Shown piece after piece: positions 8,829-19,062 of a stretch of DNA of 64,000 bases. Source of the DNA: Tolumonas osonensis. Lineage in GTDB: Bacteria > Pseudomonadota > Gammaproteobacteria > Enterobacterales > Aeromonadaceae. The notes under the pieces are model-generated. The model was not told the origin of the DNA, made no database searches, and worked only from the letters and a program-made list of their open reading frames with translations. The position numbers and the translations under genes are program-made. Numbering within the stretch: the first letter of the stretch is position 1; each line of letters begins with the position of its first letter. The stretch is taken from assembly GCF_014202415.1 (NCBI RefSeq), contig NZ_JACHGR010000006.1, forward strand, positions 1-64,000, in the 5' to 3' direction.

Positions 8829-10328
8829 TTATTTAGAAAGTTTGTAATAGACCTCATTCCAGAGAATTTCTTTCTTGAGTTCCGGAATGGTGGTGTTCTC
8901 GTCGATCAGCAGGAATTCAATGCCCATCATGTCGGCGTAGATCCGCAGGTATTCGGCATCGACTGCCTGACTGAACACAGAGTGGTGGGCGGCACCGGCC
9001 AGGATCCAGGCTTCTGCACCGACTTCCAGATTTGGTTTTGGTTCCCACAATGCGCAGGCGACCGGCAGTTTTGGCAGTGCCTGTGGGAGATCCACCACAT
9101 CCAGATTGTTCACCACCAGACGGAAACGGTTACCCATGTCGATCAGACTGGCGTTCACTGCTTTACCGGCCGGGGCAGAGAATAACAGACGGGCTGGCGG
9201 CGCTTTTTTACCGATGCCCAGATGCTGCACATCCAGTACTGGTTTTTGACTGGCAATGGATGGACATACTTCCAGCATGTGCGCGCCCAGCACCAGATTA
9301 CGACCCTGTTCCAGATGATAGGTGTAGTCTTCCATAAAGGAGGTACCACCCGGCAGACCGGTCCCCATGACTTTCAGGGTTCTTAGCAGGGCTGCAGTTT
9401 TCCAGTCACCTTCGCCGCCGAAACCGTAGCCTTGCTGCATCAGACGTTGGCAAGCCAGGCCCGGCAACTGATGAATACCGTACAAATCTTCAAAGGTCGT
9501 GGTGAAAGCACCGAAACCGCCGTCCTGCAGGAATTTTTTCATCCCCAGTTCCTGACGCGCAGCTTCATACAGTGATTCGCGGTGTGCGCCACCGACTCTC
9601 ACCGCATCGGTCAGGGTGTAAATGTTTTCATATTCATCCAGCAGTGCGTTGATATCACCAGCAGAGACGGCGTTGATCACGCTGACCAGATCGCCGACCG
9701 GATGGTAGTTCACCTGATAGCCGAACTTGATCTGCGCTTCCACTTTATCGCCTTCGGTCACGGCAACGTTACGCATGTTGTCGCCGAAACGCGCCACTTT
9801 CATCTTCTGGCTGTCATACACCGCCGCGGCGATACGCATCCAGCGGGCGATTTTTTCGTGCGCAGATTTATCTTCCCAGTAACCCACAACCACGGTACGT
9901 GGTAGGCGTAGGCGGGCACCCATGAAACCGAACTCGCGACCACCGTGTGCGGTCTGGTTCAGGTTCATAAAGTCCATATCGATCTCTTTCCATGGCAGAT
10001 CTCGGTTGAACTGGGTATGGAACTGCAGCAGTGGTTTGTTCAGCTGACTCAGTGCCGGGATCCACATTTTGGCAGGGGAGAAGGTGTGCATCCACACCAT
10101 GACGCCAACGCATTTTTCATCGTGATTAGCATCACGGGCAATCGCCGAAATTTCATCCAGTGTGGTACCGGTTGGTTTCAGTACGATCTTCAGTGGCAGA
10201 CCGGCAGTTTCATTTAAGCGGCTGGTGATGGTTTGCGCATGATCGGCAACTTGTTTCAGGGTTTCCGGGCCATACAGGTGCTGACTGCCAACCACAAACC
10301 ATACTTCTAACTGTTTTAAAAATTCCAT
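8829..10328 (-). CDS. araA: L-arabinose isomerase
   Basis: 499 residues, matching E. coli AraA (500). It converts L-arabinose to L-ribulose in a Mn2+-dependent reaction. Family landmarks: the N-terminus [29 protein letters not shown], and the metal-binding region around [24 protein letters not shown]. Conserved active-site glutamates and histidines fall in [15 protein letters not shown] and [26 protein letters not shown] good ribosome binding site (GAGGACAAG) precedes the ATG. It sits 17 nt after araD. The gene order B-D-A differs from the B-A-D of E. coli. Confidence 0.96.
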   Translation of the reverse strand: MEFLKQLEVWFVVGSQHLYGPETLKQVADHAQTITSRLNETAGLPLKIVLKPTGTTLDEISAIARDANHDEKCVGVMVWMHTFSPAKMWIPALSQLNKPLLQFHTQFNRDLPWKEIDMDFMNLNQTAHGGREFGFMGARLRLPRTVVVGYWEDKSAHEKIARWMRIAAAVYDSQKMKVARFGDNMRNVAVTEGDKVEAQIKFGYQVNYHPVGDLVSVINAVSAGDINALLDEYENIYTLTDAVRVGGAHRESLYEAARQELGMKKFLQDGGFGAFTTTFEDLYGIHQLPGLACQRLMQQGYGFGGEGDWKTAALLRTLKVMGTGLPGGTSFMEDYTYHLEQGRNLVLGAHMLEVCPSIASQKPVLDVQHLGIGKKAPPARLLFSAPAGKAVNASLIDMGNRFRLVVNNLDVVDLPQALPKLPVACALWEPKPNLEVGAEAWILAGAAHHSVFSQAVDAEYLRIYADMMGIEFLLIDENTTIPELKKEILWNEVYYKLSK

Positions 10329-10345
10329 TGTCTTGTCCTCATTGT

Positions 10346-11047
10346 TTATTTTGTGCCTGACTGGCCGTAATAAGCGTTTTTGCCATGTTTGCGCTGGTAA
10401 TGTTTTTCCAGCATGTAATCAGGGAGTTCCCCTGCCTGCGGATTCAGTTGATGGGTGATCCAGCCCATGCGAGCGATTTCTTCCAGCACGACGGCGTTAT
10501 GTACGGCATCATGCGCATCTTTTCCCCAGCTGAACGGACCATGATTGGCAACCAAAATGCCGGGCATGGTCAGTGGTGGCGTATTTTTCAGCGTTTCCAC
10601 AATCAGATGACCGGTCAGTCCTTCATAGTCTTCACTGACCTCGCTCTCTGATAACAGACGGGTGCAAGGGACGTGGCCATGGAAATAATCCGCCTGCGTG
10701 GTGCCCTGGATCGGGATCGCGCGGCGTGCCTGAGCCCATGCCGTCGCGTGGGTAGAGTGGGTGTGCACCATGCCGCCCAGTTCCGGGTAGCGGCGGTACA
10801 TCACCAGATGGGTGGGGGTATCGGAAGAAGGACGCAGCGTTCCCTCGACACGGTTTCCCTCCAGATCCAATACCACCATGTCATCGACTTTCATTGTCTC
10901 GTAGCTGACCCCACTGGGTTTGATCACCACCAGTCCGCGTTCGCGGTCTATAGCACTGACGTTGCCCCAGGTGAAGGTCACTAGGTTGTAACGGGGCAAA
11001 TCGAGATTTGCCTCCAGTACCTGTTGTTTCAGATGTTGCAGACTCAT
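10346..11047 (-). CDS. araD: L-ribulose-5-phosphate 4-epimerase
   Basis: 233 residues from [10 protein letters not shown]. coli AraD has 231. It epimerises L-ribulose-5-phosphate to D-xylulose-5-phosphate with a zinc ion in a class II aldolase fold. Zinc ligands are in [11 protein letters not shown] (HxH) and a later histidine near LLVANHGPF-type sequence (here [12 protein letters not shown]). GAGGGG lies just upstream of this ATG, and the ATG overlaps the araB stop as ATGA, which fixes the start. The longer open frame to 11092 runs into araB and is rejected. Translational coupling to araB is likely. Confidence 0.95.
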   Translation of the reverse strand: MSLQHLKQQVLEANLDLPRYNLVTFTWGNVSAIDRERGLVVIKPSGVSYETMKVDDMVVLDLEGNRVEGTLRPSSDTPTHLVMYRRYPELGGMVHTHSTHATAWAQARRAIPIQGTTQADYFHGHVPCTRLLSESEVSEDYEGLTGHLIVETLKNTPPLTMPGILVANHGPFSWGKDAHDAVHNAVVLEEIARMGWITHQLNPQAGELPDYMLEKHYQRKHGKNAYYGQSGTK

Positions 11048-12720
11048 GCTGATTTCCCCTCGTTGTACAGAGGCTCGGCGGCGATACTCCATTGCTGGTA
11101 GCGCTGATACAGTGTTTCGTATTCGGCAACTTTTTCCGGTTGTGGCTGGTAGGTACGTTCGATGGCGCTGGCCATTTTGTCCTGTGCTGCGTTGATGGAT
11201 GGATAAATGTCAGCAGCAACGGCGGCGAAAATGGCAGCCCCTAACGCGCAACACTGATCAGAAGCGACAACCTGAATTGGCCGGTTCATCACATCGGCAC
11301 ACACCTGCATGACAGTGGTGGATTTACGGGCGATACCGCCCAGTGCAGTAACCTGTTCCACCGGCACATCCTGACTGGTCATACACTCCATGATGCTGCG
11401 GGCACCAAAGGCGGTGGAGGCAATCAGCGAACCGAACATATCCGGTGCATCAGAGCCCAGGTTCAGACCGGTGATGGTGCCTTTTAGACGCTGGTTGGCG
11501 TAAGGCGTGCGGCGGCCATTGAACCAGTCGAGCACCACTGGCAGATGCGCCAGATCGATCTGTTTATCCCAGGCTTGCGTCAGTGATGGCAGCATCTGCT
11601 GCTTGTAGTTTTCCAGCGCGGTGCGCAGTTCCGGATAGGTTTTGACCAGCTGATCCAGTGGCCAGCTCAGCAGGCGCTGATACCAGGCATAGATATCACC
11701 GAAGGCGGATTGTCCGGCTTCCAGACCGATCATGCCCGGCACCACGCTGCCATCGACCTGTCCGCAGATCCCGGCGATCGCGCGGTTACCGATGGTTTTG
11801 TAATCGGCAATCAGGATGTCGCAGGTGGAAGTGCCAATCACCTTGACCAGTGTATTCAGGCTGGCACCGGCACCGACGGCACCCATATGGCAGTCAAAGG
11901 CACCACCGGCAATCATCACGTTTTCCGGCAGGTTCAGGCGTGCTGCCCATTCTGGGGTGATTTTTCCAACCGGAATGTCGGCGGTATAGGTTTCGGTGAA
12001 CAGCGGATAGTCCAGATCTTTGGTGAGCAGCGGATCCAGCGCATTGAGGAAATCCGCCGGTGGCAGGCCGCCCCATTCCGGATGCCACAGTGATTTGTGA
12101 CCGGCAGAGCAGCGTCCGCGTTTGATGTCTTTCGGTGCCTGCGTGCCGCTGAGCAGGGCCGGAACCCAGTCGCAGAGCTCGATCCAGTTACAGGCAGCTT
12201 CACGCACAGCGGCATCGGCGCGGGAGACGTGCAGGATCTTGGCCCAGAACCATTCAGAAGAGTAAATCCCGCCGATGTAACGGCTGTAATCCGCGAATTT
12301 CCCGCTGTGACACAGCTCGGTGATGGTTTCTGCCTCGGTGATCGCGGTGTGATCTTTCCAGAGAACAAACATCGCATTCGGGTTGCCGGCAAATTCTTCC
12401 CGCAATGCCAGCACGTTGCCGTCAGCATCGATTGGTGCCGGGGTTGAACCGGTGGTGTCCACGCCGATGCCGCGGATTGCTGCGCGTTGTGCCGGATCCA
12501 GTAACGCAACTACTTGTTTTACTGCCTGTTCCATCGACTCGATGTAGTCCAGTGGATGGTGACGGAACTGATTGCGGATGGCGTCGCAATATTTGCCTTC
12601 GCTCCAGCGTGGGTAATAAACCACATGGGTAGCGAGCTCGGCACCGTCCCGGCAGCGCACGGCTAATGCACGTACGGAGTCGCTGCCGAAGTCCAGACCG
12701 ATGACGATGTGCTCAGACAT
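11044..12720 (-). CDS. araB: Ribulokinase
   Basis: 558 residues, FGGY carbohydrate kinase family, phosphorylating L-ribulose with ATP. The N-terminal phosphate loop [15 protein letters not shown] is visible, followed by [13 protein letters not shown]. The C-terminal FGGY signatures are [15 protein letters not shown] and [21 protein letters not shown]. It is the first gene of the minus-strand ara operon. GGAGAACACC precedes the ATG. The promoter just upstream carries tandem AraC half-sites arranged as araI1-I2 in E. coli, so AraC with arabinose is the expected activator. Confidence 0.96.
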   Translation of the reverse strand: MSEHIVIGLDFGSDSVRALAVRCRDGAELATHVVYYPRWSEGKYCDAIRNQFRHHPLDYIESMEQAVKQVVALLDPAQRAAIRGIGVDTTGSTPAPIDADGNVLALREEFAGNPNAMFVLWKDHTAITEAETITELCHSGKFADYSRYIGGIYSSEWFWAKILHVSRADAAVREAACNWIELCDWVPALLSGTQAPKDIKRGRCSAGHKSLWHPEWGGLPPADFLNALDPLLTKDLDYPLFTETYTADIPVGKITPEWAARLNLPENVMIAGGAFDCHMGAVGAGASLNTLVKVIGTSTCDILIADYKTIGNRAIAGICGQVDGSVVPGMIGLEAGQSAFGDIYAWYQRLLSWPLDQLVKTYPELRTALENYKQQMLPSLTQAWDKQIDLAHLPVVLDWFNGRRTPYANQRLKGTITGLNLGSDAPDMFGSLIASTAFGARSIMECMTSQDVPVEQVTALGGIARKSTTVMQVCADVMNRPIQVVASDQCCALGAAIFAAVAADIYPSINAAQDKMASAIERTYQPQPEKVAEYETLYQRYQQWSIAAEPLYNEGKSA

Positions 12721-12764
12721 GGTGTTCTCCTGAAAAAGTAAATGGGTGAAATATCTGTGTTGGA

Positions 12765-12829
12765 AACATAGGAGAAGAAAGCACCAGCTGGTTAGTAATT
12801 GGCTGCTGTAAATATGGATATATTGGCTA
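12765..12829 (-). promoter_or_regulatory. araB promoter with tandem AraC half-sites (I1-I2-like) and -10 box
   Basis: On the minus strand TAGCCAATATATCCATA (12829-12813) matches 13 of 17 positions of E. coli araI1. A second, weaker half-site, CAGCAGCCAATTACTAA, begins at 12808, exactly 21 bp further, the spacing AraC requires. A TATGTT -10 box follows at 12770-12765. The distance from the second half-site to the -10 (38 nt) is within 1 nt of the E. coli araBAD arrangement as I remember it. This is strong positional evidence for AraC activation. Confidence 0.8.
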
Positions 12830-13085
12830 TCTGATTGGATTGTGGAAGACAGTTCAAAATTCGATATGTCAAAAAATAGCTAAAGATATAGACGAAATCG
12901 CTACAATTTTTTGGCGTGATCCAAGTCGCTAAATTTTTCCGGGAAAACGATTACAACTAATAGTGTTCAATCAACGAAGTCGATAAACACCTGTTTTAGC
13001 TTAATGTTTTTCATGTTGATAAAAACAAACTCAAATGAAACATCAAATAACTAAACGTATTGACACAACAGCTGGAGACATTGCC
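12830..13085. promoter_or_regulatory. araB-araF divergent regulatory region (araF side)
   Basis: AT-rich region upstream of araF. A candidate AraC half-site lies at 12865-12882 (minus strand, TAGC...GACATA, one extra base relative to E. coli I1). Two imperfect direct repeats, TCGCTACAATTTTTT and TCGCTAAATTTTT, begin at 12898 and 12926. Their 28-bp spacing is not the usual 21, so they are only possible sites. No open reading frame is supported here. GGAGA at 13074-13078 is the araF ribosome binding site. Confidence 0.4.
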
Positions 13086-14069
13086 ATGAATAAAATGGTT
13101 AAAAATCTGATTGCTGCAGGTTTAGCACTCGGTATAGCAAATACTGCTTTTGCTGAAGAAAAACTGAAACTGGGGTATCTGGTGAAACAGCCGGAAGAGC
13201 CGTGGTTCCAGACTGAATGGGCTTTTGCTGATAAAGCCGGTCAGGATCTGAATTTTGATGTGATCAAAATTGCGGTACCAGATGGTGAGAAGACGCTGAA
13301 CGCGATTGACAGTCTGGCGGCAAACGGTGCGAAAGGCTTTGTCATTTGCACACCGGATCCGAAGTTAGGCCCGGCCATTGTGGCGAAGGCGAAGAGCATG
13401 GATCTGAAGGTCATCACGGTTGACGATCAGTTTGTGAATGCCAAAGGCAATCCGATGACAGACGTACCGCTGGTGATGATGGCGGCTACCAAAATTGGTG
13501 AACGTCAGGGCCAGGAACTTTACAAAGAGATGGGCAACCGCAAATGGGACGTGAAAGAAACCGGCGTACTGGCGATCACAGCCAATGAGCTGGACACCGC
13601 GCGTCGTCGTGTTGAAGGTTCTATCAGCGCGCTGAAAACAGCCGGTTTCCCGGAAGCTCAGATTTACAGCGTACCAACCAAAGCGAACGACATTCCGGGT
13701 GCTCTGGACGCAGCAAACTCCATGCTGGTTCAGCATCCTGACGTGAAAAACTGGCTGATCGTCGGTATGAACGATAACACCGTTCTGGGTGGCGTGCGTG
13801 CGACCGAAGGACAGGGCTTCAAGGCTGAAAACGTCATCGGTATCGGCATTAATGGTGTGGATGCGGTGAACGAGCTGTCCAAATCCAAGGCGACCGGCTT
13901 CTTCGGCTCTCTGCTGCCAAGTCCGGACGTTCACGGTTACAAGAGTATTCAGATGCTGCACGACTGGGTAGTGAATGGTGCTGAACCCGCCAAATTCACC
14001 GAAGTGACCGACGTTGTGCTGATCACGCGTGACAACTTCAAAGTCGAGCTGAAGAAAAAAGGCCTGTAA
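13086..14069 (+). CDS. araF: L-arabinose-binding periplasmic protein
   Basis: 327 residues from ATG 13086, chosen because GGAGA lies 7 nt upstream and the protein then begins with a signal peptide (MNKMVKNLIAAGLALGIANTAFA, cleaved before EEKLKLG). The mature sequence is nearly identical in pattern to E. coli AraF: LVKQPEEPWFQTEW, KIAVPDGEKTLNAIDSLAA, TANELDTARRR and GMNDNTVLGGVRATEG. It captures L-arabinose for AraGH. The longer frame beginning at 13035 would add 17 residues before the signal peptide. It is divergent from araB. Confidence 0.95.
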   Translation: MNKMVKNLIAAGLALGIANTAFAEEKLKLGYLVKQPEEPWFQTEWAFADKAGQDLNFDVIKIAVPDGEKTLNAIDSLAANGAKGFVICTPDPKLGPAIVAKAKSMDLKVITVDDQFVNAKGNPMTDVPLVMMAATKIGERQGQELYKEMGNRKWDVKETGVLAITANELDTARRRVEGSISALKTAGFPEAQIYSVPTKANDIPGALDAANSMLVQHPDVKNWLIVGMNDNTVLGGVRATEGQGFKAENVIGIGINGVDAVNELSKSKATGFFGSLLPSPDVHGYKSIQMLHDWVVNGAEPAKFTEVTDVVLITRDNFKVELKKKGL

Positions 14070-14085
14070 TCGGAATCAATAAGCT

Positions 14086-14109
14086 CCGGCATGGGTTTTC
14101 CCATGCCGG
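14086..14109 (+). other. Stem-loop between araF and araG
   Basis: Perfect 10-bp stem CCGGCATGGG / CCCATGCCGG with a TTTT loop and no U-tract after it. In this position, after a binding-protein gene and before ATPase and permease genes, such hairpins usually protect the upstream mRNA and lower downstream expression. That role is inferred. Confidence 0.7.
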
Positions 14110-14124
14110 GCGCGGAGCGAAAAA

Positions 14125-15627
14125 ATGAATCAGTCAGTCCCTTATCTGGAATTTTGTGGCATCAGCAAGGAATTTCCCGGCGTAAAAGCACTGCAGAATG
14201 TCTCCTTCTCCTGCCGCGAAGGAACCGTGCATGCGCTGATGGGTGAAAACGGTGCCGGTAAATCCACATTACTGAAAATTCTCAGCGGCTTTCAGGCACC
14301 ATCCAATGGCGTCATCAAACTGGGTGGCAGGGAAGTGGCGTTCCAGAATACGGTGGACGCACTGGAAAGCGGTATTGCCATTATTTACCAGGAACTGCAT
14401 CTGGTACCGGAAATGACCATTGCAGAAAACATTTATCTGGGTCAGTTGCCAACCAAGCATGGTTTCATCGATAAAGAAAAACTGTATCAGGATGCCGCCC
14501 GTCAGCTGGCGCGTCTGGGTATGGATGTGTCACCGGAAACACCGCTGAAATACCTCTCTTTGGGGCAGTGGCAAATGGTCGAAATTGCCAAAGCGCTGAC
14601 ACGCGATGCGCGGGTAATTGCCTTCGATGAACCGACCAGCAGCCTTTCGTCCCGTGAAATTGAACAACTGTTCCGCGTGATTAATCAGTTACGCAATGAA
14701 GGGAAAGTCATCCTGTATGTCTCTCACCGCATGGATGAAATCTTTGAGCTGTGCGATGCCATCACCGTGTTCAAGGATGGTCAGTTTGTCCGCACCTTTG
14801 AATCCATGGCCGAAGTGGATCGTGATCTGCTGGTGAAAACCATGGTGGGGCGTGATCTGACCGATATCTACGGCTATGAGCCCCGTCCGCACGGCGAAAC
14901 CGGGCTGGAAGTCAAAAACCTGATGGGACCGGGTCTGAAAGAATCGGTGTCATTCCAGGTAAAACGCGGGGAAATTCTCGGCATTTTCGGACTGGTTGGC
15001 GCCGGTCGCAGTGAAATGCTGAAACTGGTTTTCGGTGCGGAAAAGATGGTTTCCGGCGAGATTTCCGTGTTCGGCAAACAGGTACCGATCCGCAACCCGA
15101 TCGATGCCATTCACAGCGGCATCATGCTCTGTACCGAAGACCGTAAAGCGCTGGGGATCATTCCAATCCACTCCGTGCAGGAAAACATCAACATCAGTGC
15201 CCGTCGCCATAAAGCGCGTGGTGGTTTCATCATCAACCAGAAATGGGAGGATGAAAACGCCAAACTGCGTATCCGTGATATGCGGGTGAAAACACCGTCT
15301 CCTCACCAGGCTATCGCCAATCTTTCCGGTGGTAACCAGCAGAAAGCCATTCTGGGTCGCTGGTTGTCGGAAGACATGAAAGTGATCCTGCTGGATGAGC
15401 CGACCCGCGGTATCGACGTGGGTGCCAAAAACGAAATCTATAACGTGATTTACGATCTGGCCAAATCCGGGATCGCCGTGGTGGTGGTTTCCAGTGAATT
15501 GCCGGAAGTGCTGGGTGTATCTGATCGCATCATGGTGATGCGGGAAGGACGGGTATCCGGCGAACTGTTACACACCGAAGCCAATGAAGTGAAGGCACTG
15601 CATCTGGCGATGCCAGCCAGACAATAA
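14125..15627 (+). CDS. araG: L-arabinose ABC transporter, double ATPase
   Basis: 500 residues with two ABC domains, as in all sugar ATPases of the AraG/RbsA/MglA type. The N-domain has Walker [13 protein letters not shown], signature LSLGQWQ and Walker [13 protein letters not shown]. In the C-domain the degenerate A-loop is [12 protein letters not shown], with [15 protein letters not shown] and [17 protein letters not shown]. It energises arabinose import on the cytoplasmic face with AraH. It lies 55 bp after araF across a stem-loop and 36 bp before araH. Confidence 0.95.
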   Translation: MNQSVPYLEFCGISKEFPGVKALQNVSFSCREGTVHALMGENGAGKSTLLKILSGFQAPSNGVIKLGGREVAFQNTVDALESGIAIIYQELHLVPEMTIAENIYLGQLPTKHGFIDKEKLYQDAARQLARLGMDVSPETPLKYLSLGQWQMVEIAKALTRDARVIAFDEPTSSLSSREIEQLFRVINQLRNEGKVILYVSHRMDEIFELCDAITVFKDGQFVRTFESMAEVDRDLLVKTMVGRDLTDIYGYEPRPHGETGLEVKNLMGPGLKESVSFQVKRGEILGIFGLVGAGRSEMLKLVFGAEKMVSGEISVFGKQVPIRNPIDAIHSGIMLCTEDRKALGIIPIHSVQENINISARRHKARGGFIINQKWEDENAKLRIRDMRVKTPSPHQAIANLSGGNQQKAILGRWLSEDMKVILLDEPTRGIDVGAKNEIYNVIYDLAKSGIAVVVVSSELPEVLGVSDRIMVMREGRVSGELLHTEANEVKALHLAMPARQ

Positions 15628-15663
15628 CCGGTTTCAGATTTGAGTAAATTGAGGAGAACGACT

Positions 15664-16665
15664 ATGGCAACAACCACTGCGGCTGCACAGGCAACCGGTA
15701 AAAAAGAGACCTCACAGTCAGGTCTGAGTTTATCCCGGATCTGGGATCAATACGGAATGCTGGTGATTTTCGCCATCCTGTTCCTGATTGCGAGTGTGAC
15801 GATTCCTAACTTTGCCAGCATCATTAACATGAAAGGGCTGGGCCTGGCGGTATCGCTGGCCGGTATGGTCGCCTGCGGCATGCTGTTCTGTCTGGCGTCC
15901 GGCGAATTCGATATGTCCGTCGGTTCCATTATTGCCTGCTCCGGTGTGACTTGCGCGGTAGCGATCAACGCGACCGAAAGCATTACCATGGGGATCCTGG
16001 CCGGTTTGGGTGTCGGTCTACTGTTCGGTCTGATCAACGGGATTGTGGTGGCGAAATTCAAGATCAACGCCCTGATCACGACCCTGGCCACCATGCAGAT
16101 GGCGCGCGGTATGGGCTATATCATCTCTGACGGTAAAGCGGTGGGTATCGTTGAAGAAAGTTTCTTTGATATCGGTAACTCCTCCATGCTGGGTATTCCG
16201 ACTCCAGTCTGGATCACCGCTGTCTGCTTCGCGGTTTTCGGTCTACTGCTGAACAAAACCACCTTTGGCCGTAACACGTTGTCTATCGGTGGTAACGAAG
16301 AGGCGGCGCGTCTGGCAGGTGTAAACGTTGTCCGTACCAAAATCATCATCTTCACCATGACCGGTCTGATTGCGGCACTGGCCGGTATCATCCTGGCTTC
16401 CCGTATGACTTCCGGCCAGCCTATGACCTCTATCGGTTTCGAGCTGATTGTTATCGCGTCCTGCGTACTGGGTGGTGTTTCCATGAAGGGCGGTATCGGC
16501 AAAATCTCCTATGTGATTGCCGGTGTACTGATTCTGGGACTGATGGAAAACGCCATGAACCTGCTGAACATCTCTCCGTTCGCACAGTATGTGGTACGTG
16601 GTCTGATCCTGTTGGCTGCCGTTCTGTTCGACCGTTACAAACAGCTTCGCAAAGCACGTGTTTAG
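15664..16665 (+). CDS. araH: L-arabinose ABC transporter, permease
   Basis: 333 residues, BPD_transp_2 family, with about nine or ten hydrophobic segments. Start at ATG 15664, preceded by GAGGAGAAC; the in-frame TTG at 15640 lacks such a site. Family motifs include LASGEFDMSVGSI, NGIVVAKFKINALITTLATMQMARG and GGNEEAARLAGVNV (the ATPase-contact loop). It forms the membrane channel for arabinose with AraG. It is the last gene of araFGH, followed by a strong terminator. Confidence 0.95.
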   Translation: MATTTAAAQATGKKETSQSGLSLSRIWDQYGMLVIFAILFLIASVTIPNFASIINMKGLGLAVSLAGMVACGMLFCLASGEFDMSVGSIIACSGVTCAVAINATESITMGILAGLGVGLLFGLINGIVVAKFKINALITTLATMQMARGMGYIISDGKAVGIVEESFFDIGNSSMLGIPTPVWITAVCFAVFGLLLNKTTFGRNTLSIGGNEEAARLAGVNVVRTKIIIFTMTGLIAALAGIILASRMTSGQPMTSIGFELIVIASCVLGGVSMKGGIGKISYVIAGVLILGLMENAMNLLNISPFAQYVVRGLILLAAVLFDRYKQLRKARV

Positions 16666-16689
16666 TGTTCACCCCCGGACACGTTTTCT

Positions 16690-16715
16690 GGCCAGCGATC
16701 CTGCTGGCCTTTTTT
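16690..16715 (+). terminator. Rho-independent terminator after araFGH
   Basis: GGCCAGC (16690-16696), loop GATCCT, GCTGGCC (16703-16709), then six T. It separates araFGH from araC. Confidence 0.9.
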
Positions 16716-16781
16716 CCGGCGGATGTAGTGGCAAGATCGCAACAGACAAATGGTAACGTTTACATAAGTTGCCTCAGCCTT

Positions 16782-16797
16782 TGTGATCAGATTCACT
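16782..16797 (+). promoter_or_regulatory. CRP site upstream of araC
   Basis: TGTGA-TCAGAT-TCACT, 9 of 10 consensus half-site positions, centred about 62 bp before the araC start. It fits catabolite control of the arabinose regulator. Confidence 0.7.
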
Positions 16798-16801
16798 TAC
16801 T

Positions 16802-16818
16802 CAGCAGATTTATCCATT
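16802..16818 (+). promoter_or_regulatory. AraC half-site upstream of araC
   Basis: CAGCAGATTTATCCATT matches 13 of 17 positions of the E. coli araI1 half-site, with the core TTTATCCAT intact. It lies directly beside the CRP site and 34 bp before araC, suggesting autoregulation. Confidence 0.65.
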
Positions 16819-16851
16819 CCGGATGCAACAAAATAATGGTGGCTGAATACA

Positions 16852-17763
16852 ATGCATAAAGCAGATTTTTTTACCGAGACGTTATTTTCCGCTATGTCCA
16901 CCATGCACAAAGATAAACCGAAACAGCTGAATCCGCTGCTGCCGGGCTATGCGTTTGATGTCTTCCTGGTATCAGGTCTGACGCCGATAGAAAAAGGCGG
17001 CGTGCTGGATTTTATTATTGACCGCCCGAATGGTATGAAGGGTTACATCATTAACCTGACCGTCAAAGGGAAGGGGAAGATATTTTCCGGCGAACATGAG
17101 TTTATGGTTGAACCGGGCGACTTGTTGTTATTTCCTCCCGAGGCGGTGCACTACTACGGCCGGGCGGATGACAGCGAGGAATGGTATCACCGCTGGGTGT
17201 ATTTCCGGCCGCGGGCCTATTGGGCGGACTGGCTGAAATGGCCGCATGAAGTGGAGAAGGTCGGTCGGATCACTCTGCCGGATCAGCATCTGACCGATGA
17301 ATTTGACACGCTGTTTCTGGATATCGAGGAAACACACAAAGAGATCCGCCCGATGTCGGAGCAGTTGGCGATGAACCTGCTGGAGCGGCTGCTGATCCGT
17401 TGCTACGAACAGACCTCACTTGCTGATCATGTACCGATGGATCACCGGATTCTGGAAGCCTGCCAGATTTTAAGCGCGTCCCTTTCGGCAGAAATCTCGA
17501 TAGAGACATTGGCTGAACAGGTGTTTTTATCCCCCTCACGGCTGGCGCATCTGTTCCGGGAACAGGTGGGGGTCAGTATTGTGCGCTGGCGCGAAGATCA
17601 GCGGATCATCCGCGCCAAACTGTTACTGCAGACGACACCCATGCCGGTTGCCGTGATTGGCCAGCAAGTGGGCTATGACGATCAGCTCTATTTTTCCCGC
17701 GTCTTCAAAAAGCGGGTAGGGGTGAGCCCCAGCGAATACCGCAAGAGCGCCAGTTCGCTCTGA
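16852..17763 (+). CDS. araC: AraC, arabinose operon regulator
   Basis: 303 residues. The N-terminal cupin (residues ~20-170, with [12 protein letters not shown] and [15 protein letters not shown]) binds arabinose and dimerises. The C-terminal part has two helix-turn-helix motifs: [26 protein letters not shown], then [32 protein letters not shown]. Strong similarity to E. coli AraC and its place at the end of the ara locus support identity. It should activate araBDA and araFGH with arabinose and act on its own promoter, where a half-site is visible. Confidence 0.93.
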   Translation: MHKADFFTETLFSAMSTMHKDKPKQLNPLLPGYAFDVFLVSGLTPIEKGGVLDFIIDRPNGMKGYIINLTVKGKGKIFSGEHEFMVEPGDLLLFPPEAVHYYGRADDSEEWYHRWVYFRPRAYWADWLKWPHEVEKVGRITLPDQHLTDEFDTLFLDIEETHKEIRPMSEQLAMNLLERLLIRCYEQTSLADHVPMDHRILEACQILSASLSAEISIETLAEQVFLSPSRLAHLFREQVGVSIVRWREDQRIIRAKLLLQTTPMPVAVIGQQVGYDDQLYFSRVFKKRVGVSPSEYRKSASSL

Positions 17764-18285
17764 TCAACCATCCACCGGCTGGAGCGGAGTTGGCAGCAAC
17801 AGCTGATAAAACGCCAGATCCAGCCAGTCACCGAATTTAAAACCGGCATGACGGATCGTGCCGGCATAGGTAAAGCCCAGCTTTTCATGCAGCGCGATGC
17901 TAGCCTGATTACTCGCGTCAATACTGCCGATCAGTGTGTGATAATTCTGCTCTTTTGCCAGTTCAATCAGATGTGACATCAGAATATTGGCTATCCCTTT
18001 CCCCCGGTGTGCCTTGGCGACATACACAGAGTGTTCCAGGGTGTATTTGTTGGCCGGGTAGGCGCGGAAGCTGCCATAACTGGCAAATCCCATCAGCTCG
18101 CCCTGCTCATTCTCGATTCCGATCACCGGGTAATTGCCGGCCTCTTTGTTTTTGAACCAGCTGACCATGTTTTCCATGGTGCGGGCCTGATAATCATACA
18201 GGGCGGTGGAATGCAGAATGGCATCATTGAAAATATCGAGGATTGCGGCCGCATGCCGCTCATAACTACATGGAATTATTTGCAT
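17764..18285 (-). CDS. GNAT N-acetyltransferase, MnaT/phosphinothricin acetyltransferase-like
   Basis: 173 residues with a single acetyltransferase fold. The acetyl-CoA loop is visible as HRGKGIANILMSHLI (residues ~93-107), and the C-terminal NQASIALHEKLGFTYAGTIRHAGFKFGDWLDL is typical of the PAT/Bar and E. coli MnaT (YncA) group. That group acetylates amino acids or analogues such as methionine sulfone. It converges on araC with a 0-bp gap (araC stop at 17763) and is divergent from azlC. The substrate is not determinable. Confidence 0.85.
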   Translation of the reverse strand: MQIIPCSYERHAAAILDIFNDAILHSTALYDYQARTMENMVSWFKNKEAGNYPVIGIENEQGELMGFASYGSFRAYPANKYTLEHSVYVAKAHRGKGIANILMSHLIELAKEQNYHTLIGSIDASNQASIALHEKLGFTYAGTIRHAGFKFGDWLDLAFYQLLLPTPLQPVDG

Positions 18286-18363
18286 GATAAAGAAGTGGGT
18301 TATGCCGGAATATCGATGGATGATAGCATAAGTACATTCTTGTTCGTGGTGTGTAAAAACGTA

Positions 18364-19062
18364 ATGTCTTATTCAAGATGGAACTTATTTCGCAAGGGGT
18401 GGATTGATACGCTGCCCCTGGTGGTCGCGGCTGCCCCGTTTGGTGTGTTGTACGGCGCACTGGCGATTGATAATGGTCTGAGCCTGTGGTCGGTACTGGG
18501 CATGTCGCTGCTGGTTTATGCCGGTGCATCCCAGTTTATCGCGGTGACTTTGCTGGCGTCTGCGACCGCCCTTCCGGTTATCTGCCTGACGGTGTTTATC
18601 GTCAATTTGCGTCACATGCTGTATGCCGCAGCACTGATGCCGCATGTGCGGGAAATCTCGCTGCCCCGGCGTACGCTGATGGCTTTCTGGCTGACCGATG
18701 AAACCTTTGCCGTGGTCAGTCAGCGGCTGCAGACCGAAGTACAACGCGGTGAACTGATCTGGTATTACCTGGGTTCCGCGCTGTTTATGTATTCCAACTG
18801 GGCGCTGTGTACGCTGGTGGGTGTCACGGTGGGCAGTCAGTTGCCCAACATGACCGAATGGGGGCTGGATGTCGCCATGGTGGTGGCTTTCGTCAGTATT
18901 GTGGTGCCGGCATTGAAACGGTTTCCGCAGTGGGCCTGTTCCGCGGTAGCGGTGGTGTGCAGCATCCTGATGCGCGACTGGCCAAATCAGAGTGGATTAA
19001 TGATTTCATCGTTACTGGCGGTGATCACGGGGATGGTGCTGGAAAAAGGAATGAAGAAATGA
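18364..19062 (+). CDS. azlC: AzlC family branched-chain amino acid exporter, large subunit
   Basis: 232 residues from MSYSRWNLFRKGWIDTLPLVVA. The AzlC signature is clear: PFGVLYGALA, VYAGASQFIAVTLL and the conserved VNLRHMLYAAALMPH. Several hydrophobic helices are present. With AzlD it exports branched-chain amino acids or analogues (known for YgaZH/BrnFE). The open frame extends far upstream to 18007, but that part is antisense to the GNAT gene. The ATG at 18364 (or 18316) is the reasonable start; neither has a strong ribosome binding site. Its stop overlaps azlD as ATGA. Confidence 0.88.
   Translation: MSYSRWNLFRKGWIDTLPLVVAAAPFGVLYGALAIDNGLSLWSVLGMSLLVYAGASQFIAVTLLASATALPVICLTVFIVNLRHMLYAAALMPHVREISLPRRTLMAFWLTDETFAVVSQRLQTEVQRGELIWYYLGSALFMYSNWALCTLVGVTVGSQLPNMTEWGLDVAMVVAFVSIVVPALKRFPQWACSAVAVVCSILMRDWPNQSGLMISSLLAVITGMVLEKGMKK

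Noticed and set aside
18007-18363. N-terminal extension of AzlC
   Set aside because: It is antisense to the GNAT gene, is not similar to AzlC proteins and lacks a supporting ribosome binding site.
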